Shown here one piece after another: positions 1 to 11,892 of a DNA stretch of 64,000 nt. Source of the stretch: Solen grandis (Eukaryota > Mollusca > Bivalvia > Adapedonta > Solenidae); contig CM037783.1 of assembly GCA_021229015.1 (NCBI GenBank), forward strand, positions 28,404,605 to 28,468,604, written 5' to 3'. Numbering within the stretch: the first letter of the stretch is position 1; every line of letters starts with the position of its first letter. Position numbers and translations under genes: made by a program. The notes under the pieces were generated by a model. The model saw nothing but the letters and a program-made list of their open reading frames with translations, searched no databases and was not told the origin of the DNA.

Positions 1-129
1 ATAGTATAGATTCAGGAAATAATATCATTTTTAGGATTTTGGAAGGTCACCATTACAGTTCCAGAGCCTTAATAAACATTGACTAACTTAGAGTTTGTCC
101 CGCCCTTTTACTGCGTCACACTGTTATAT

Positions 130-575
130 TAGGAGATGGCGCCATAAAAGTGTTACGTCAGCTTGTTGTTAAAGTATTCACACACGTGCACGTGCTTTCC
201 AAATATAGATGTAACACAAATTTCGCGTGTTTTTTTTTTGACCGTCGGCTCATTTCTTTTATAGATTTCAATCAAGAGGCAAGGAAATTTAATTTGAGTG
301 ATGATTCTTTTTTATTATTATTTTTTTTTATCTTGTTTTGATAAGTTAAGACATCAGAAAACAGCAACTGATTGACGTTAAGGAAAGTAAATAATAATCG
401 TTTAGAAAAGCCGCTGTCAGCCGAAGATATCAAGGCTAGGAATACCTTGGAAATACCAAAATAAACGAGTTAATACATGATCTGTAAGTTGTTTATGAAC
501 GTTATATCAATTTCAATTCTTGTATTTACCAAAGTCGTAAACATAGGTACTGGTAAAGCTCCCTTGTTTGGCCCT
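130..575 (+). repeat. Left arm of a long imperfect inverted repeat
   Basis: This arm is the imperfect reverse complement of the segment near 3385-3825. Shared landmarks are CACACGTGCACGTGCTTTCC, the GACCGTCGGCTCATTTCTTT block, and the GCCGCTGTCAG block followed by a degenerate AGGAATACC stretch. Its inner end runs into a fragment of the SINE found elsewhere in the window (ACTGGTAAAGCTCCCTTG). No protein signal is present. It could be one end of a large foldback or terminal-inverted-repeat element, or one of two opposed copies of a dispersed repeat. Confidence 0.7.
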
Positions 576-1447
576 CAGCATAATACTACGCCGTGTGATT
601 GTCTTTTTCTCCACTTTACACTTCAACAAAAAACCGATATTCCCATGCTCGGATCCAGCGGGGGGGGGGGGGGCATTGGCCCCGCCCCAGCTGCCCTGGT
701 CATGCATTTTTCTAAGCTATAAAATCCCTTGATTACATCATAGTAGTGTTGTCCTGAGGAAATCCCCCATCGTGGGCCCCCGTACTGAACCACCCGCATA
801 ACCACCTGACCAGCCAGAATCCTATTGTCTTATGGCCCCCTGCTGGTGTAGGTAATCCGAATCTGCAGTCGTCCATGACTGTGCGATAAGCATATGTTTA
901 GGGTACTGCGGACACGTTCACTGATGGAGAGAAATTTACATGGTGTCTGCCGAGCGATCTAACAACTGGGGAAAAATAGGCAATTACCAAAAGTTTGTAT
1001 CAGTTACAAATATAAACTATTTAAAAGGATTTTATTTATTTATTTTTTTTTTTTATTATTTTTTTTTTTCTGTAGCAAACTGCAGAGTAGACGCATGCTC
1101 CCCCGGAAAAAAAATTTTGTACTCGGGTTAGGCATCGATTAATATTGCAGTTTCGGCAGTTTAAGATTTTCGATTTTCTGGACGAAATACGCAACTGCGT
1201 ATTTGCGTAAGCCTAGGCACGCGCCTGGTGTAAAGGCAGCTTCCAGATCGACAATTAGACAGTCAAGGTTACCAAGTTCGAACCTAATATAGCTTATACC
1301 CGTATCGCCTTCAACATATTTGACAAAATATGTTTAAAGTGATTTCTTTCCTCAGATTTAAACAAAACTATCTTTTACAATGTTGAGTCTAAAACTGATG
1401 ACTATTCAAAGCATTCACTAATTGATAGTGTACACAAGTCACTTTTT

Positions 1448-1478
<31 letters not shown>

Positions 1479-1629
1479 GTCCAAAAAGCACTTGTTATTT
1501 TTTTAACGCCAGTCTGTCCCCCTTACTACCTTCGTTTTTTTAATACAACTGTATTCAATTACTTTTGCACAGTAGTTATTCAAAAACATGGCTTTGCGAA
1601 GGTAAAATATAAAATTATATCGCTCAAGG
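576..1629. other. Non-coding stretch with poly-G tracts
   Basis: No coding or RNA signal was recognised. It contains a run of G at about 660-673 and a (TG)n run passing into about 18 G near 1441-1480, both prone to slippage. Short frames here are chance frames. Confidence 0.5.
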
Positions 1630-2440
1630 CTCAGTCCCACTTGACATTTTTTGCCTAGGGATGTACTCCCGATGGAAATTGATGAGCCTCGGGAGGCGCC
1701 GGGAACAGGTTCCCCTGTGTCCCGCGGAAGCTTCGAACGCGTTGCGAGCTATGTGGAGTCATCGGGAGGCCTCGGGAGAATTTCATTGCTTGCATTGAAA
1801 TTTTTCCCTTCATGTTCTCGGTGTTTTTTCGGGGAAAACAGGCCGGGGAAACATACGCATAGCTTCCCGGAAGCTCCTGGGAAGCATTCACGGAGCTTTC
1901 GCGAAATATTTTTTCCTCCGAAGAACCCCCTAGGCTTCGGTGATGTCTCGAAGGTTCGGCGACCTTTCTGTGATAAATTCTAGATCTTGTGATAGAATCT
2001 CAGAATATTCGCAAAAAAATCGGCAAGCGCACTCCAAAATGTGTTGCTTTTTTGGGGGGAGGGGGGGGGGGGGTGTGGCAACTTTAGACTGTGGCGATCA
2101 AAATGGCCATGGGACATTGCTGGGGGCATCCGCATAAACCCCCGAAAGTTTACTCTTGATTTTGTCTATCACCAAATTCTCATAATCCCCATAATCTTCC
2201 CCGAGGCATCTAGGATGGTTCGATACAACGATACTGCCCCTAATCTACGGGGATATTCTCCCGATGGTGTTTCAAATTCGATAAAGCTCCAATACAACTT
2301 CCCCGATCATCGGAAATATTTCACGAGCATCGGGAGCCATGGGAATGCTCCGTCTTTTTGGATTAAACATTTGATGCCATCGGGAAAAAAAATTGTGTAT
2401 ATCCACATGGCCGATGATTTTTCTCCGGTGGGACCTAGGC
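1630..2440. repeat. GC-rich island with repeated CATCGGGA motif
   Basis: It is distinctly more GC-rich than its surroundings. The motif CTCCCGATG/CATCGGGAG and close variants recur in both orientations (about 1667, 1758, 2258, 2303, 2328 and 2378). The ends carry a loose inverted pair: GTCCCAC and GCCTAGG on the left, GTGGGAC and CCTAGGC on the right. This suggests a non-autonomous inverted-repeat element sitting between the arms at 130-575 and 3385-3825. Frames spanning it have low-complexity composition and match no family I know. Confidence 0.4.
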
Positions 2441-3016
2441 ATTAGATCCATAGTCTTCAAAAATTAAAAAACAACAAAAAAAAAAAAAACCTTCACTTTT
2501 ATCCCCAGATAGCCTTCAGAATGCATCTCCGCCACACTAAAAAACTTTTTTTTTCTTTTCCGGGGAAGCATGCCCCCCACCCCCCCTTGCAGAATTGACT
2601 GCAGAAACATGTCACGTTGTGTAATCTTGCGAGGAAATAATGAATGAATTTATATCAACAACTATGTAGTTTCAAATGAAACGAACGTGTAGCTTTTAGC
2701 AACATCTAGCCATTTTAATTGCGGCACTTCTTTGTGTAGGAATTATATAAAATCCTCGAATGTCATTTCAAAATCCAAAACGCACCGCTGGCATCCTTTA
2801 TGGGCATAGTCCGTCTCGGCCGACACTTCCACCACGAAAGTTAACTGGAACTGAGCAAAAATCAATAACCAGGTAAAGCAAAGGGGCGGAGCTACGTTCT
2901 GATTGGCCTACACAATGTCTTTTTTTTTCTACTGTAAAAATGAGAACGGTCGCAGTTTTATCGATGTAAAATTATTGGAAAAATCCAAGTCAATCGCACA
3001 GCGTAGTAAGGGTTTT
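2441..3016. other. Non-coding AT-rich stretch
   Basis: Poly-A, poly-T and poly-C tracts and unique-looking sequence. No gene or repeat was recognised. Confidence 0.4.
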
Positions 3017-3176
3017 CAGGACTGATAGCCCAGTGTTCGGATAATGTGACTGGTTGGTATCATGCCAACTGTCTACGACGTGGTACTGTGCAGTGTGACA
3101 GCACTACATCTCAAGTAGACATTGTCTCCAAATGACTTAAATACTGTCGGTGGGACGTTAAACCTAATAAACAAAG
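3017..3176 (+). repeat. SINE family 1, 3' body (5' truncated)
   Basis: It shares the body with the fuller copy at 11893-12177: CAGGACTG, then a GGATAATGTGACTGG-type block, then TCAAGTAGACA, and an end GGACGTTAAACC..AATAAAC resembling the AAAC-type tail of other copies. The tRNA-related head is missing, as expected for 5' truncation. Confidence 0.65.
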
Positions 3177-3307
3177 TAAACTTGTATTTAAGTACATTTA
3201 TTAAATTTAGCATCTTAATATTCTTTCCTTAGGAATCTCTTTAGATCGAGCTGGTAATCATCCCTTTGCAAAAACAACAACAACAACAAAAAAAAAAAAA
3301 AAAAAAC

Positions 3308-3420
3308 AGTTGGCATGATAGTCACATTATCCTGACACCGGGCCAACCAGTCCTGGAAGTACCCAACAAGGGAGCTAAAACCAGTACCTGTGTTACGACT
3401 TTAGTTCTTTAGTAAAAACA
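3308..3420 (-). repeat. SINE family 1 fragment, opposite orientation
   Basis: It contains the reverse complement of the SINE body (GTCACATTATCCTGACACC, CCAACCAGTCCTGGAA). It faces the copy just upstream, with an A-rich tract (about 3271-3306) between. It also forms the inner edge of the right inverted-repeat arm. Confidence 0.65.
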
Positions 3421-3825
3421 AGAATTGCAATTGATATGACGTTCAAAACAACTTACAGTTTATGCATTAACTCGTTTGATTTGGTATTTCCAGGGTATTC
3501 CTAGCCTTGACAACTTCCGCTGACAGCGGCTTTTCTAAACGATTATTATCCACATATTTCGTTCTTTCCTTAACGTTAATCAGTTGCTGTGCACTGATGT
3601 CTTAACTAATAAAAATAAAATAAAATATATAAATAAATAGATCAAAAAGTAATCACTCAAATTTTACGTCCGTGCTTCTTGATTGAAATCTTAAAAAGAA
3701 ATGAGCCGACGGTCAAATAACGCGCGAAATTTTTTAGTTACATCCATATTTGGAAAGCACGTGCACGTGTGTGAATACTTTAACAGCAACACCACGTAAC
3801 AATTTTATGACGCCATGTATTAGTT
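3385..3825 (-). repeat. Right arm of the long inverted repeat
   Basis: Partner of the arm at 130-575, by eye roughly 80% identical with small indels. Outward order is mirrored: SINE fragment, GACAGCGGCTTTTCTAAACG, GAGCCGACGGTCAAAT, GGAAAGCACGTGCACGTGTG. The spacer between arms is about 2.8 kb. Confidence 0.7.
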
Positions 3826-4084
3826 ATCGTTTACATGTTAAATTTTATGGCATTAATCGCAAGCGACGAGACCACTCCTGGTTCAGTGACCCGACGTGTT
3901 ACCACTGCAAGACGCTTCTTTTATGTTCACATGAATAATTATGAAAAAGACAACACACGGTAGGCAATGACATCACTACGGTTTGCTAAGTAACAAAAGT
4001 AAATTTTTTGCCAACCATCCTCACTTGTTGGTGACAAAGCAGTAAATGATAATTTTAATATTGTGAAACATACTTTCAAACTTT

Positions 4085-6076
4085 GTGACTTTAAAAATCA
4101 TCTTCTTCAAAACTACTGGCCAGATTTTAAAATAAATTGGCACAGATGTAACTTGGGTCAACCTCTACCAAAGTTGCTAAAATTATTCCGATCCGTAAAA
4201 AAACATGGCCGCCAGGGGCGGGGCTTATTTGCCTTATATGTGTATAGGGAAAACTTTAAACAACATCTCCTCTAAAACCACTGGACAGAATTTGATTAAA
4301 CTTGGCAGGGATGATCCTTGGGTCAACCTTCACAAAAGTTGCTAAAATAAACTTGATCCATGTAGAACTCTGGTTGCCATGGCAACAAAAAGAAAAAAAA
4401 AATGAAAACTTTAAAAATCATCTTCTTCAAAACTACTGGCCAGATTTTAAAATAAATTGGTACAGATGTTCCTTGGGTCAACCTTTACCAAAGTTGCTTA
4501 AATTATTCCGATCCGTAAAAGAACATGGCCGCCAGGGGCGGGCTTATTTGCCTTATATGTGTATAGGGAAAATTTAAACAACATCTCCTCTGAAACCACT
4601 GGACAGAATTTGATTAAACTTGGCAGGGATGATCCTTGGGTCAACCTTCACAAAAGTTGCTAAAATAAACTTGACCCATGTAGAACTCTGGTTGCCATGG
4701 CAACAAAAAAAAATGAAAACTATAAAAATCATCTTCTTCAAAACCACTGGCCAGATTTTAAAATAAATTGGTACAGATGTAACTTGGGTCAACCTCTACC
4801 AAAGTTGCTAAAATTATTCCGATCCGTAAAAAACATGGCCGCCAGGAGCGGGGCTTATTTGCCTTATATGTGTATAGGGAAAACTTTAAACAACTTTCCC
4901 CTCTAAACTGGACATAATTTGATAAACTGGCGGATGATCTTGGGTCAACTTAAAAGTTGCTAAAATAAACTTGATCCATGTAGAACTCTGGTTGCCATGG
5001 CACAAAAGAAAAAAAAGAAAACTTTAAAAATCATCTTCTTCAAAACTACTAACAATTTTAAATAAATTGGTACAGATGTTCCTTGGTAAACCTCCCAAAG
5101 ATGCTAAAATATTCCGATCGTAAAAACATGGCGCAGGGGCGGGGCTTATTCCTTTTTGTGTATAGGGAAAACTTTAAACAAATCTCCTCTGAAACACTGG
5201 CAAATTTGATTAAACTTGGCAGGGATGATCTTGGTCAACCTTCACAAAAGTTGCTAAAATAAATTGATCCATGTAGAACTCTGGTTGCATGGCAACAAAA
5301 GAAAAAAAAAGAAAACTTTAAAAATCATCTTCTTCAAAACCACTGGCCAGATTTTAAAATAAATTGGTGCAGATGTTCCTTGGGTCAACCTCTACCAAAG
5401 TTGCTAAAATTATTCCGATCCGTAAAAAACATGGCCGCAGGGGCGGGGCTTATTTGCCTTATATGTGTATAGGGAAAACTTTAAACAACATCTCCTCTGA
5501 AACCACTGGACATAATTTGATTAAACTTGGCAGGGATGATCCTTGGGTGAACCTTCATAAAAAATGCTAAAATAAACTTGATCCAAGTAGAACTCTGGTT
5601 GCCATGGCAACAAAAAAAAAAAAAAGAAAACTTTAAAAATCATCTTCTTCAAAACTACTGGTATGATTTTAAAATAAATTGGTACAGATGTTCCTTGAGT
5701 CAACCTATACCAAAGTTGCCTAAAAAAATTTCCGATCCGTAAAAAAACATGGCCGCCAGGGGCGGGGCTTATTTGCCTTATATGTATATAGGGAAAACTT
5801 TAAATCAATATTTCCTCTGAAACCACTGGACAAAATTTGATTAAATTTGGCAGGAATGATCATTGGGTCAACCTTCACAAAAGTTCCTAAACAAACTTGA
5901 TCATATGAAACTCTTGTTGCCATGGCAACAAAAAGAAAAAAAAATCTGAAAACTTTAAAAATACATTTTCTTCAAAACTACTGGCCAGATTTTAAAATAA
6001 ATTGGTACAGATGTTCCTTGGGTCAACCTATTTTCCCTCAGGTGAGGATTTAGGGCCCATCAGGGGCCTCTTGTTT
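4085..6076 (+). mobile_element. Tandem-core element, module A (about 7 units), 5' end not recognised
   Basis: About seven units of roughly 318 bp follow one another. Each has the landmarks CATCTTCTTCAAAACTACTG, a GATCCGTAAAAAACATGGCC block, a GGGGCGGGGC box and a GTTGCCATGGCAAC palindrome. The right end (CCTCAGGTGAGG, then a GGGCC..GGGGCCTCTTG end) matches the right ends of complete copies at 47227 and 56811. The 5' hairpin seen in those copies is absent. Units at about 4900-5300 have lost many single bases relative to neighbours. The family resembles DINE/pearl-type non-autonomous elements (short terminal repeats, tandem core), but that class is inference. Confidence 0.75.
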
Positions 6077-6611
6077 TACATTTTCAGAAAGCATTTATAT
6101 CAAAGGACTGACTCTGAAAAAATAAAGGAAATCTGTCCATTGAATTTTCTTTTATTTAGAAAAATATATATATAATTTCACAATTTTGGGATAGTTTTTG
6201 TAAAAATTTCGGTTTTGTATTTTCAAGGCATATTTGACAGTATTTTTATCTGCAACTTATAGAATACATTATACGTTATAAATATCATTTTAATATGTTG
6301 TTATAGTTTTTTTAATCGAAATCTTTCTTATTTTTTAACGCCATGTTTTTTTTTTTCAACAAAATTTAGCAAATAATGATGCACTTCCATAAGTTAAATC
6401 TCTAAAACAAGCATGGTGACCCCCTATTTTTAATTCATATATCTTTTAGTTAAAGTCATAAGTACTTATATGCAAATTTTTGAAAAATCTGTTTAAAAAA
6501 ACAACAGCAAAAAAACAAAACGCCTTTAAGGGCCTTCATCTGTACAAAAATTTGGCCTCCAGCGGGATGAGTGGAAACTTTGGCATGCATGCGGGCTCTT
6601 TAAAATTTCAA
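6077..6611. other. Non-coding AT-rich stretch next to a gap
   Basis: AT-rich sequence with poly-T and poly-A runs. Nothing was recognised. Confidence 0.4.
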
Positions 6612-6711
6612 NNNNNNNNNNNNNNNNNNNNNNNNNNNNNNNNNNNNNNNNNNNNNNNNNNNNNNNNNNNNNNNNNNNNNNNNNNNNNNNNNNNNNNNNN
6701 NNNNNNNNNNN
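6612..6711. other. Assembly gap (100 N)
   Basis: Exactly 100 N, the conventional placeholder for a gap of unknown size. Sequence on the two sides need not be adjacent. Confidence 0.99.
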
Positions 6712-9180
6712 AATGTACAGTAAAGAATGACTAGACTATTATACAAAACAGGCTTACCTGCACCATATAAAAAATTGTAAAATGATTAAAATCAGAATAT
6801 GAAATGATTTGATATAACAAATATTTCAGAGTACCTCCAAATGTTCTTATTTAAAAGCAGTGTAATGTTATAAATTATCCTATGAACTATAAAAAAATCT
6901 ATGATAATCCGCTGCATAAAACCTAATTTAGTTGTAGACGTTTTTCCGCTTCGTAAATATTATTCTTCCAGTATTCTAGAACATTCCGAGGAAAAGCGCG
7001 CGAAAGACCGACGCACAACAAAGTTAGTACGCTCTAGAAATAGTTCAGTATTTTTTCTATGAAATATACTTATTTATAGACGGTAATTCAAAAAATTTTA
7101 TCTGTAAATAGGCTTGTTTGATATTTGTTCATATCATTATTGCATATGACAATTATGATATAAAAGCGTTATTAGTTGTTTTGGTTTTGGCGAATTAATT
7201 TTCAATGAGAGCATCTCGGCAGGCTGGAAGAATTCAATATACATAGTAATTAAGGGGTTTCATGTCATAACACGGTGGATTCTTTTTTGTTGTTTTAAAT
7301 CATTTTCACAAAGTAGCATTCCTCAATTGATGGAAAAGGGATTGTATTTAACTTACTGAAATCACTTTCATGTTTACATCAAAAAGAAAAGTAATAACAC
7401 CAAGCTGAATGATATATACAAGCTGCACCCCTTATTTACAGTAATTTTATAGTCCATAACGAACAGGAGTCCTTTTATTCAGCTTAGAATTATTTACCGC
7501 TGTTAGCGTACATTTGATTGGTTTAAGATGCGAGTTGAAATCGAAAATATACAGCTACGCCGAAAAACCCTTTTTTAAAAAAAAAAATAAATTGTAAATT
7601 CATCCCGAAAAACACTGACAACACTGAGGTATACTGATAAAGGGCCTATGTAAAGAAACTATAGGTTTAAACTTCTAAACCTTAAACATCTCTCTTAATA
7701 CACTTAAAACTTAGCAAAACAGTTGATATAACCATTTCAAACCCTAATCATATCTCATTCTAAACAAAAGGTAATAAAAGAAACCTGTGATAAATCTTAT
7801 ATAACCAAAATCGGTTAACACAGTTCCACTCTGGCCTACGTGACAAATACAACGTACTCTAAATCTACGCTTATTTTCAGGCCACGTCAAAATTATTTTG
7901 TGACACTTAGTCCAATAGCAATCTGTTTGATGCTAAATGTTTTTTTTGTTGTTGTTTTTTTTGGGGGGGGGGATGTTCAGCAGCCATTAGAGTCAAACAC
8001 AAGACCCCTGGTATACTGTAGGAATGTGCAGTGAATTGTAATGTATTATATATATACACTATATTCATATTATAAATCCTCCTTGAGCAACAGATTCAAA
8101 GAGATTGCAACACCTGTTTTTCTGGTGTAAGTTGATAGTTTATATATGGCAAAGTAATGGAATGAAAGCTGAATTTGCTTAAAATTTGATTGCTCTCTTT
8201 TTGTAACCTGAATGAAAAGTGAATCTTTTATAATTGTGCATACTTATATACTGTAGTTTATAGTTTTATGCAACTTGGTTCCATTTTGTCAGGCACTTCT
8301 GAAGAATATTCATTGAGTTTGTGCTATGGCTATTCCATTTAGAAATGTTTTGGTTCCTGCAGTTTCAGATGTATAGTGAAGCAAACTGTGCTGGGCAAAT
8401 TGGTGAATTTGCTTTGTTTTATGAAATGATTTCTTGTTGTATGGTGTGGTATATATTCATGATCAAAGACTGGTTACTTTCAAGGCATTGTTTACATACC
8501 AGTTTTACTATTGTGATGCAGCTTCTTTAATTTTTGCCTCAGATGCATAGGTAAAGAGAGCAGGTATCTTCTGTTTGTTCATGTGCATACATCAATGTAA
8601 ATCATATTCTAAAAAATATGTTTTCATAGACCATTTTAAGTTGGATAAATGAATACTCATCAAGTCAAAAAATGTAAATGAATATCAATGAGGTACAGCT
8701 TTAATGGAGGAGTTCCTATGACACATTTATTTCATGTACTAATAAACATATAGTTTTGATGATCTTTTTCCCTCTCCATCATTCATGCAACAAAACATAC
8801 GTGCAAGTTTTACTTACTCAGTTTATTTGACAACTTTTCATTTTTTATGACACGAATAATTGAAATTATAATTTTATGACAGTTTTTGTATTATACAGGT
8901 TTCTCTCTGACTTGGAACCTTAGCAAGGTCCCTATTACAGATATAAATTCCCTTTTCCCTCACCTTGGAAATCATTTGAAAGGGAAAAACTTTATGTTCT
9001 TGTAATGTGCAGCTCCCAAAGTTGTTGCATTGAAGTGTACGTACCATTATGATTTGTGTAATGCATCGAAAGAGGACAGTGATAGATTTTTACCTTGTAG
9101 GACAGCCCTCTTTATGGGGAATGAGGTTCATTTCAAATTAGTATCTTGAAGAGCCAGCAACATAAAATTTTAACAATAAG
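6712..9180. other. Long non-coding AT-rich stretch
   Basis: No long frame, no clear exon with protein similarity, no RNA gene. A piece near 7545-7562 (ATACAGCTACGCCGAAAAA) recurs near 37257-37275, so part is repeat-derived. A poly-G run lies near 7963-7972. Confidence 0.4.
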
Positions 9181-9860
9181 CAAACCCCCCTCTCACCCCA
9201 CCGAGAAAAAAAGTTGAGGTCATCAGTCTGATTTTGGTGTCATTGGCGTTGTCGTCAGAAAAAACTTTAACCTTGGCCATAACTTTTAAACTTTTGAAGC
9301 TTCTGTCATCAAACTTGACATATACTTGTTCACTATAACAAGGTGTATATTTCCGTAAAGGGTCATAACTCTAAAGTCCATTTGGACCAAAGGTATACAG
9401 TGAAAAACTTTAACCCTGACCATAGCTTCTAAACAAATAAACCATCTTCTCACATAATTGTTTTCGAGCCCGCTTGAGGAGCTTGACATAGTCATCCCAA
9501 TGTCCTCACGGTGTATCCGCATAATAGTTCATCAGGTCATCCAGATTTCATTGTCGGGGCTGTAACTTAGACATGGTTAACAGGATTTCTTAATAACTTT
9601 GCAATAATATGTATCTCAATGAACTGAAGTGTCATGCACAAGAATTAGGTTCCAAGCTCAGATGTCAAGGTCAAAGGCCACAGAGCTGAATTTGATTGTT
9701 CAGACATGTATCACTGGATGTTCAAATAACTTGACAGTTATGTTAACATCAATGAGGCGGAGTGCTGCATGCAAGAGTTTGGCAGCTCTTAGGCCAAGGT
9801 CACACTTTGAGGTCAAAGGTCAATTGCTTGTCCGGACAAAATGCAGATAAATGTTTCGAA
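9181..9860 (+). repeat. Probable degenerate tandem-core repeat with AGGTCA half-sites
   Basis: Phrases such as AAAAACTTTAACC..GACCATA and repeated GTCAAGGTCA/GGTCAAAGG blocks resemble the tandem cores seen elsewhere here. It includes a perfect DR1 (AGGTCAAAGGTCA) at 9810-9822. Ends were not found and no protein is encoded. Confidence 0.35.
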
Positions 9861-9963
9861 CCAAGGTGTTTTGGATCTTACAGATGTGCTAGGATCATGA
9901 AATCTTGACCACAAATACACACTGACGTTTATTTTATACATTATGATGGTTGTTGTAATTTTT

Positions 9964-10940
9964 AGCTCGACTATTCGAAGAATATGAGAGCTATTGTAGT
10001 CGCCCTGGCGTCGAGGTTGGCGTTGCAGCTTTTGGTTAAAGTGTTGCATGCAAGTTACTATCAACCTTATATCTCAATAATCATTTATTGTATTGACTTA
10101 AAAGTTTAAAAATATGTTAAGGGGCATCAGACAACCAAGGTAGATAACTCTTGACTTAATTTAATATGAATTATGGCCCCTTTTTTTTACTTAAAAAATT
10201 TGGTTAAAGTTTTGCATGCAATACAAAATTTGGTTAAAGTTTTGCGTGCAAGCTACTATCCAGTTTGTATCTCAATAACCATTTATGGTATTGACTTGAA
10301 AGTTTATCAATATGTTTAGGGGTCTCAGACAACCAACGTAGATAACTCTTGATGGAATATATTACAAATTATGGTCCCTTTTTAACTTTGAAATTTTGAT
10401 TAAAGTTTTGCATGCAAGATACTCTCATGCTTATATCTCAGTATCTAGGCATGGGATTGATTTAAAACATCTTTAATACATTTAGGGGTATCATACTATC
10501 AAGGTAGATAACATTTGATGGAATATATTACAAGTTATGGCCCCCTTTTAACTTAGAATTTTGGTCAAATTTTTGCATTCAAGCTACTATCCAGCTTATA
10601 TCTCAGAAATTGCTTGTGGAATTGACTAGAAAGTTAAGGAGTGTCTTCAGGGGCTCAGAAAACCAAGGAGGATAACTTTTGGACTGAATTTTATTACAAA
10701 TTATGGCCCTTTTCTTGCTTGGAGTTTTGGTTAAAGATTTGCATGAACAGTGTTATTATGCTTATGTCTCAGTAACTAGGCTTCATAAAATATTAAGGGG
10801 TATCAGAATATCAAGGTATATCATTTTTGACTATTATTATGCACAAGGTATGTGAAGGGCAAGAACTGAAATAGATTTCATTTGATTTACCAACAAGCAT
10901 TTTGAATAGTCGAGCGTGCTCTCCTCTGACAGCTCTTATT
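9964..10940 (+). mobile_element. Tandem-core element, module D (about 5 units), apparently complete
   Basis: The left end has GCTCGACTATTCGAA (9965-9979). The right end has its near-perfect inverse, TTGAATAGTCGAGC (10902-10915), followed by AGCTCTT and T-rich sequence. Between them about five units of 165-170 bp each begin near TTTTGGTTAAAGTTTTGCAT (about 10028, 10225, 10389, 10554, 10723), with an extra short partial duplication near 10197. The architecture matches module A and B elements but end and core sequences differ. Non-coding. Confidence 0.7.
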
Positions 10941-11374
10941 TATTTATTTTTTTAAATGTTGTATGTATAGAACTTGCTGATTATCACCCAAGTTACAGCG
11001 CAGAATGTGAATGTAATTTTTTGAGTTGTATCATATATAATAATTGAAAAAATGATAATAAAATGACTTGATGATAACAATGTATTCATTTTACATTTCT
11101 TTTCATTTCAGATAGTCTTTATTGCAGAATAAACAATAAATGGAACACACTACCACATTTTGACCAAGGGGATTTTGATTGTCCCCCGATTAACCCTTTT
11201 TACTGAGAGATTTGTGCAAGTCATCCAGAAGATCAGTCTGTAGAGAATGTACCCACCCTGAAAGCTTAAAACCTATAACATTATGTGCACAATGGCTAAA
11301 CAGTATTCTGAATGACAGAAATGAAAGTTCTATGTAAGGGAGAAAATAGTAAACTATTATTTGTTTTATATTGA
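10941..11374. other. Non-coding stretch
   Basis: AT-rich. A segment after 11110 (TTTCAGATAGTCTTTATTGC) is loosely repeated after 11852, so this is probably duplicated repeat debris rather than exons. Confidence 0.35.
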
Positions 11375-11580
11375 TTACGAAACAAGTTCTCACAACTTAT
11401 ATCAATCAATCGAGATGGCTCTGATGGTGGCATACGTGGTCATAATTGTAAGGAAAATTCACGTGTCTGGACGAGCGACCACTTTATACTTAGTGTACCC
11501 TCTTATGTACCTGACCAGGAATCGAACCAGGACGCATTGTTGAGAAGCGAAGCGCGTTACCACTACGCTATCCAGGCACA
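11375..11580 (-). repeat. tRNA-derived SINE with intact A and B boxes
   Basis: On the minus strand a tRNA-like head occupies about 11579 down to 11511. It has box A TAGCGTAGTGG and box B GGTTCGATTCC in tRNA-like spacing, with partly pairing acceptor arms (TGCCTGG with TCAGGTA). The anticodon arm does not fold well, so a functional tRNA is unlikely. A SINE-like body continues to about 11375. I see no second copy of this subtype in the window. Confidence 0.55.
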
Positions 11581-11717
11581 CATGGACGAAACATAGAAAA
11601 GACCCGTAGGGCAGAGATATGTCTTTCTAGGAAATGTTGGATGGATTGAGGCATTTCTCAGAAATTGAAATCAATAAGCATGAGGAATGCTTTGCCTTGA
11701 TGAAGTATAAGGCAGAG

Positions 11718-11762
11718 CAGGGTCTCTCGATCTATATACTATCTGTATATAGAGAGACCCTG
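11718..11762. repeat. Short near-perfect hairpin
   Basis: CAGGGTCTCTC and GAGAGACCCTG are inverted around an AT-rich core (TATATAC..GTATATA), giving a stem of about 20 bp and a small loop. It could be a small foldback element or cruciform. Transcription is not shown. Confidence 0.5.
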
Positions 11763-11892
11763 GGCAAAGATAAATGTTGGACTGAATACTTCTTTAATGA
11801 TGGAGGATAGATAGTTGATATTTAATTTAACCTTTTGTTGACCTTTTTTGTTTCAGACAGCATTCAATGTAGAATAAATAGTCAAGAGAATG

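Noticed and set aside
1651..2445. Frames of 110 and 134 codons in the GC-rich island
   Set aside because: Composition-driven, with overlapping frames on both strands and repeated DNA motifs rather than protein motifs.
4063..5923. Several similar frames in module A units (repeated peptides with NHLLQNYWPDFKINW)
   Set aside because: The peptides recur only because the DNA is tandemly repeated. They occur in all copies, are broken by indels and look like no known protein.
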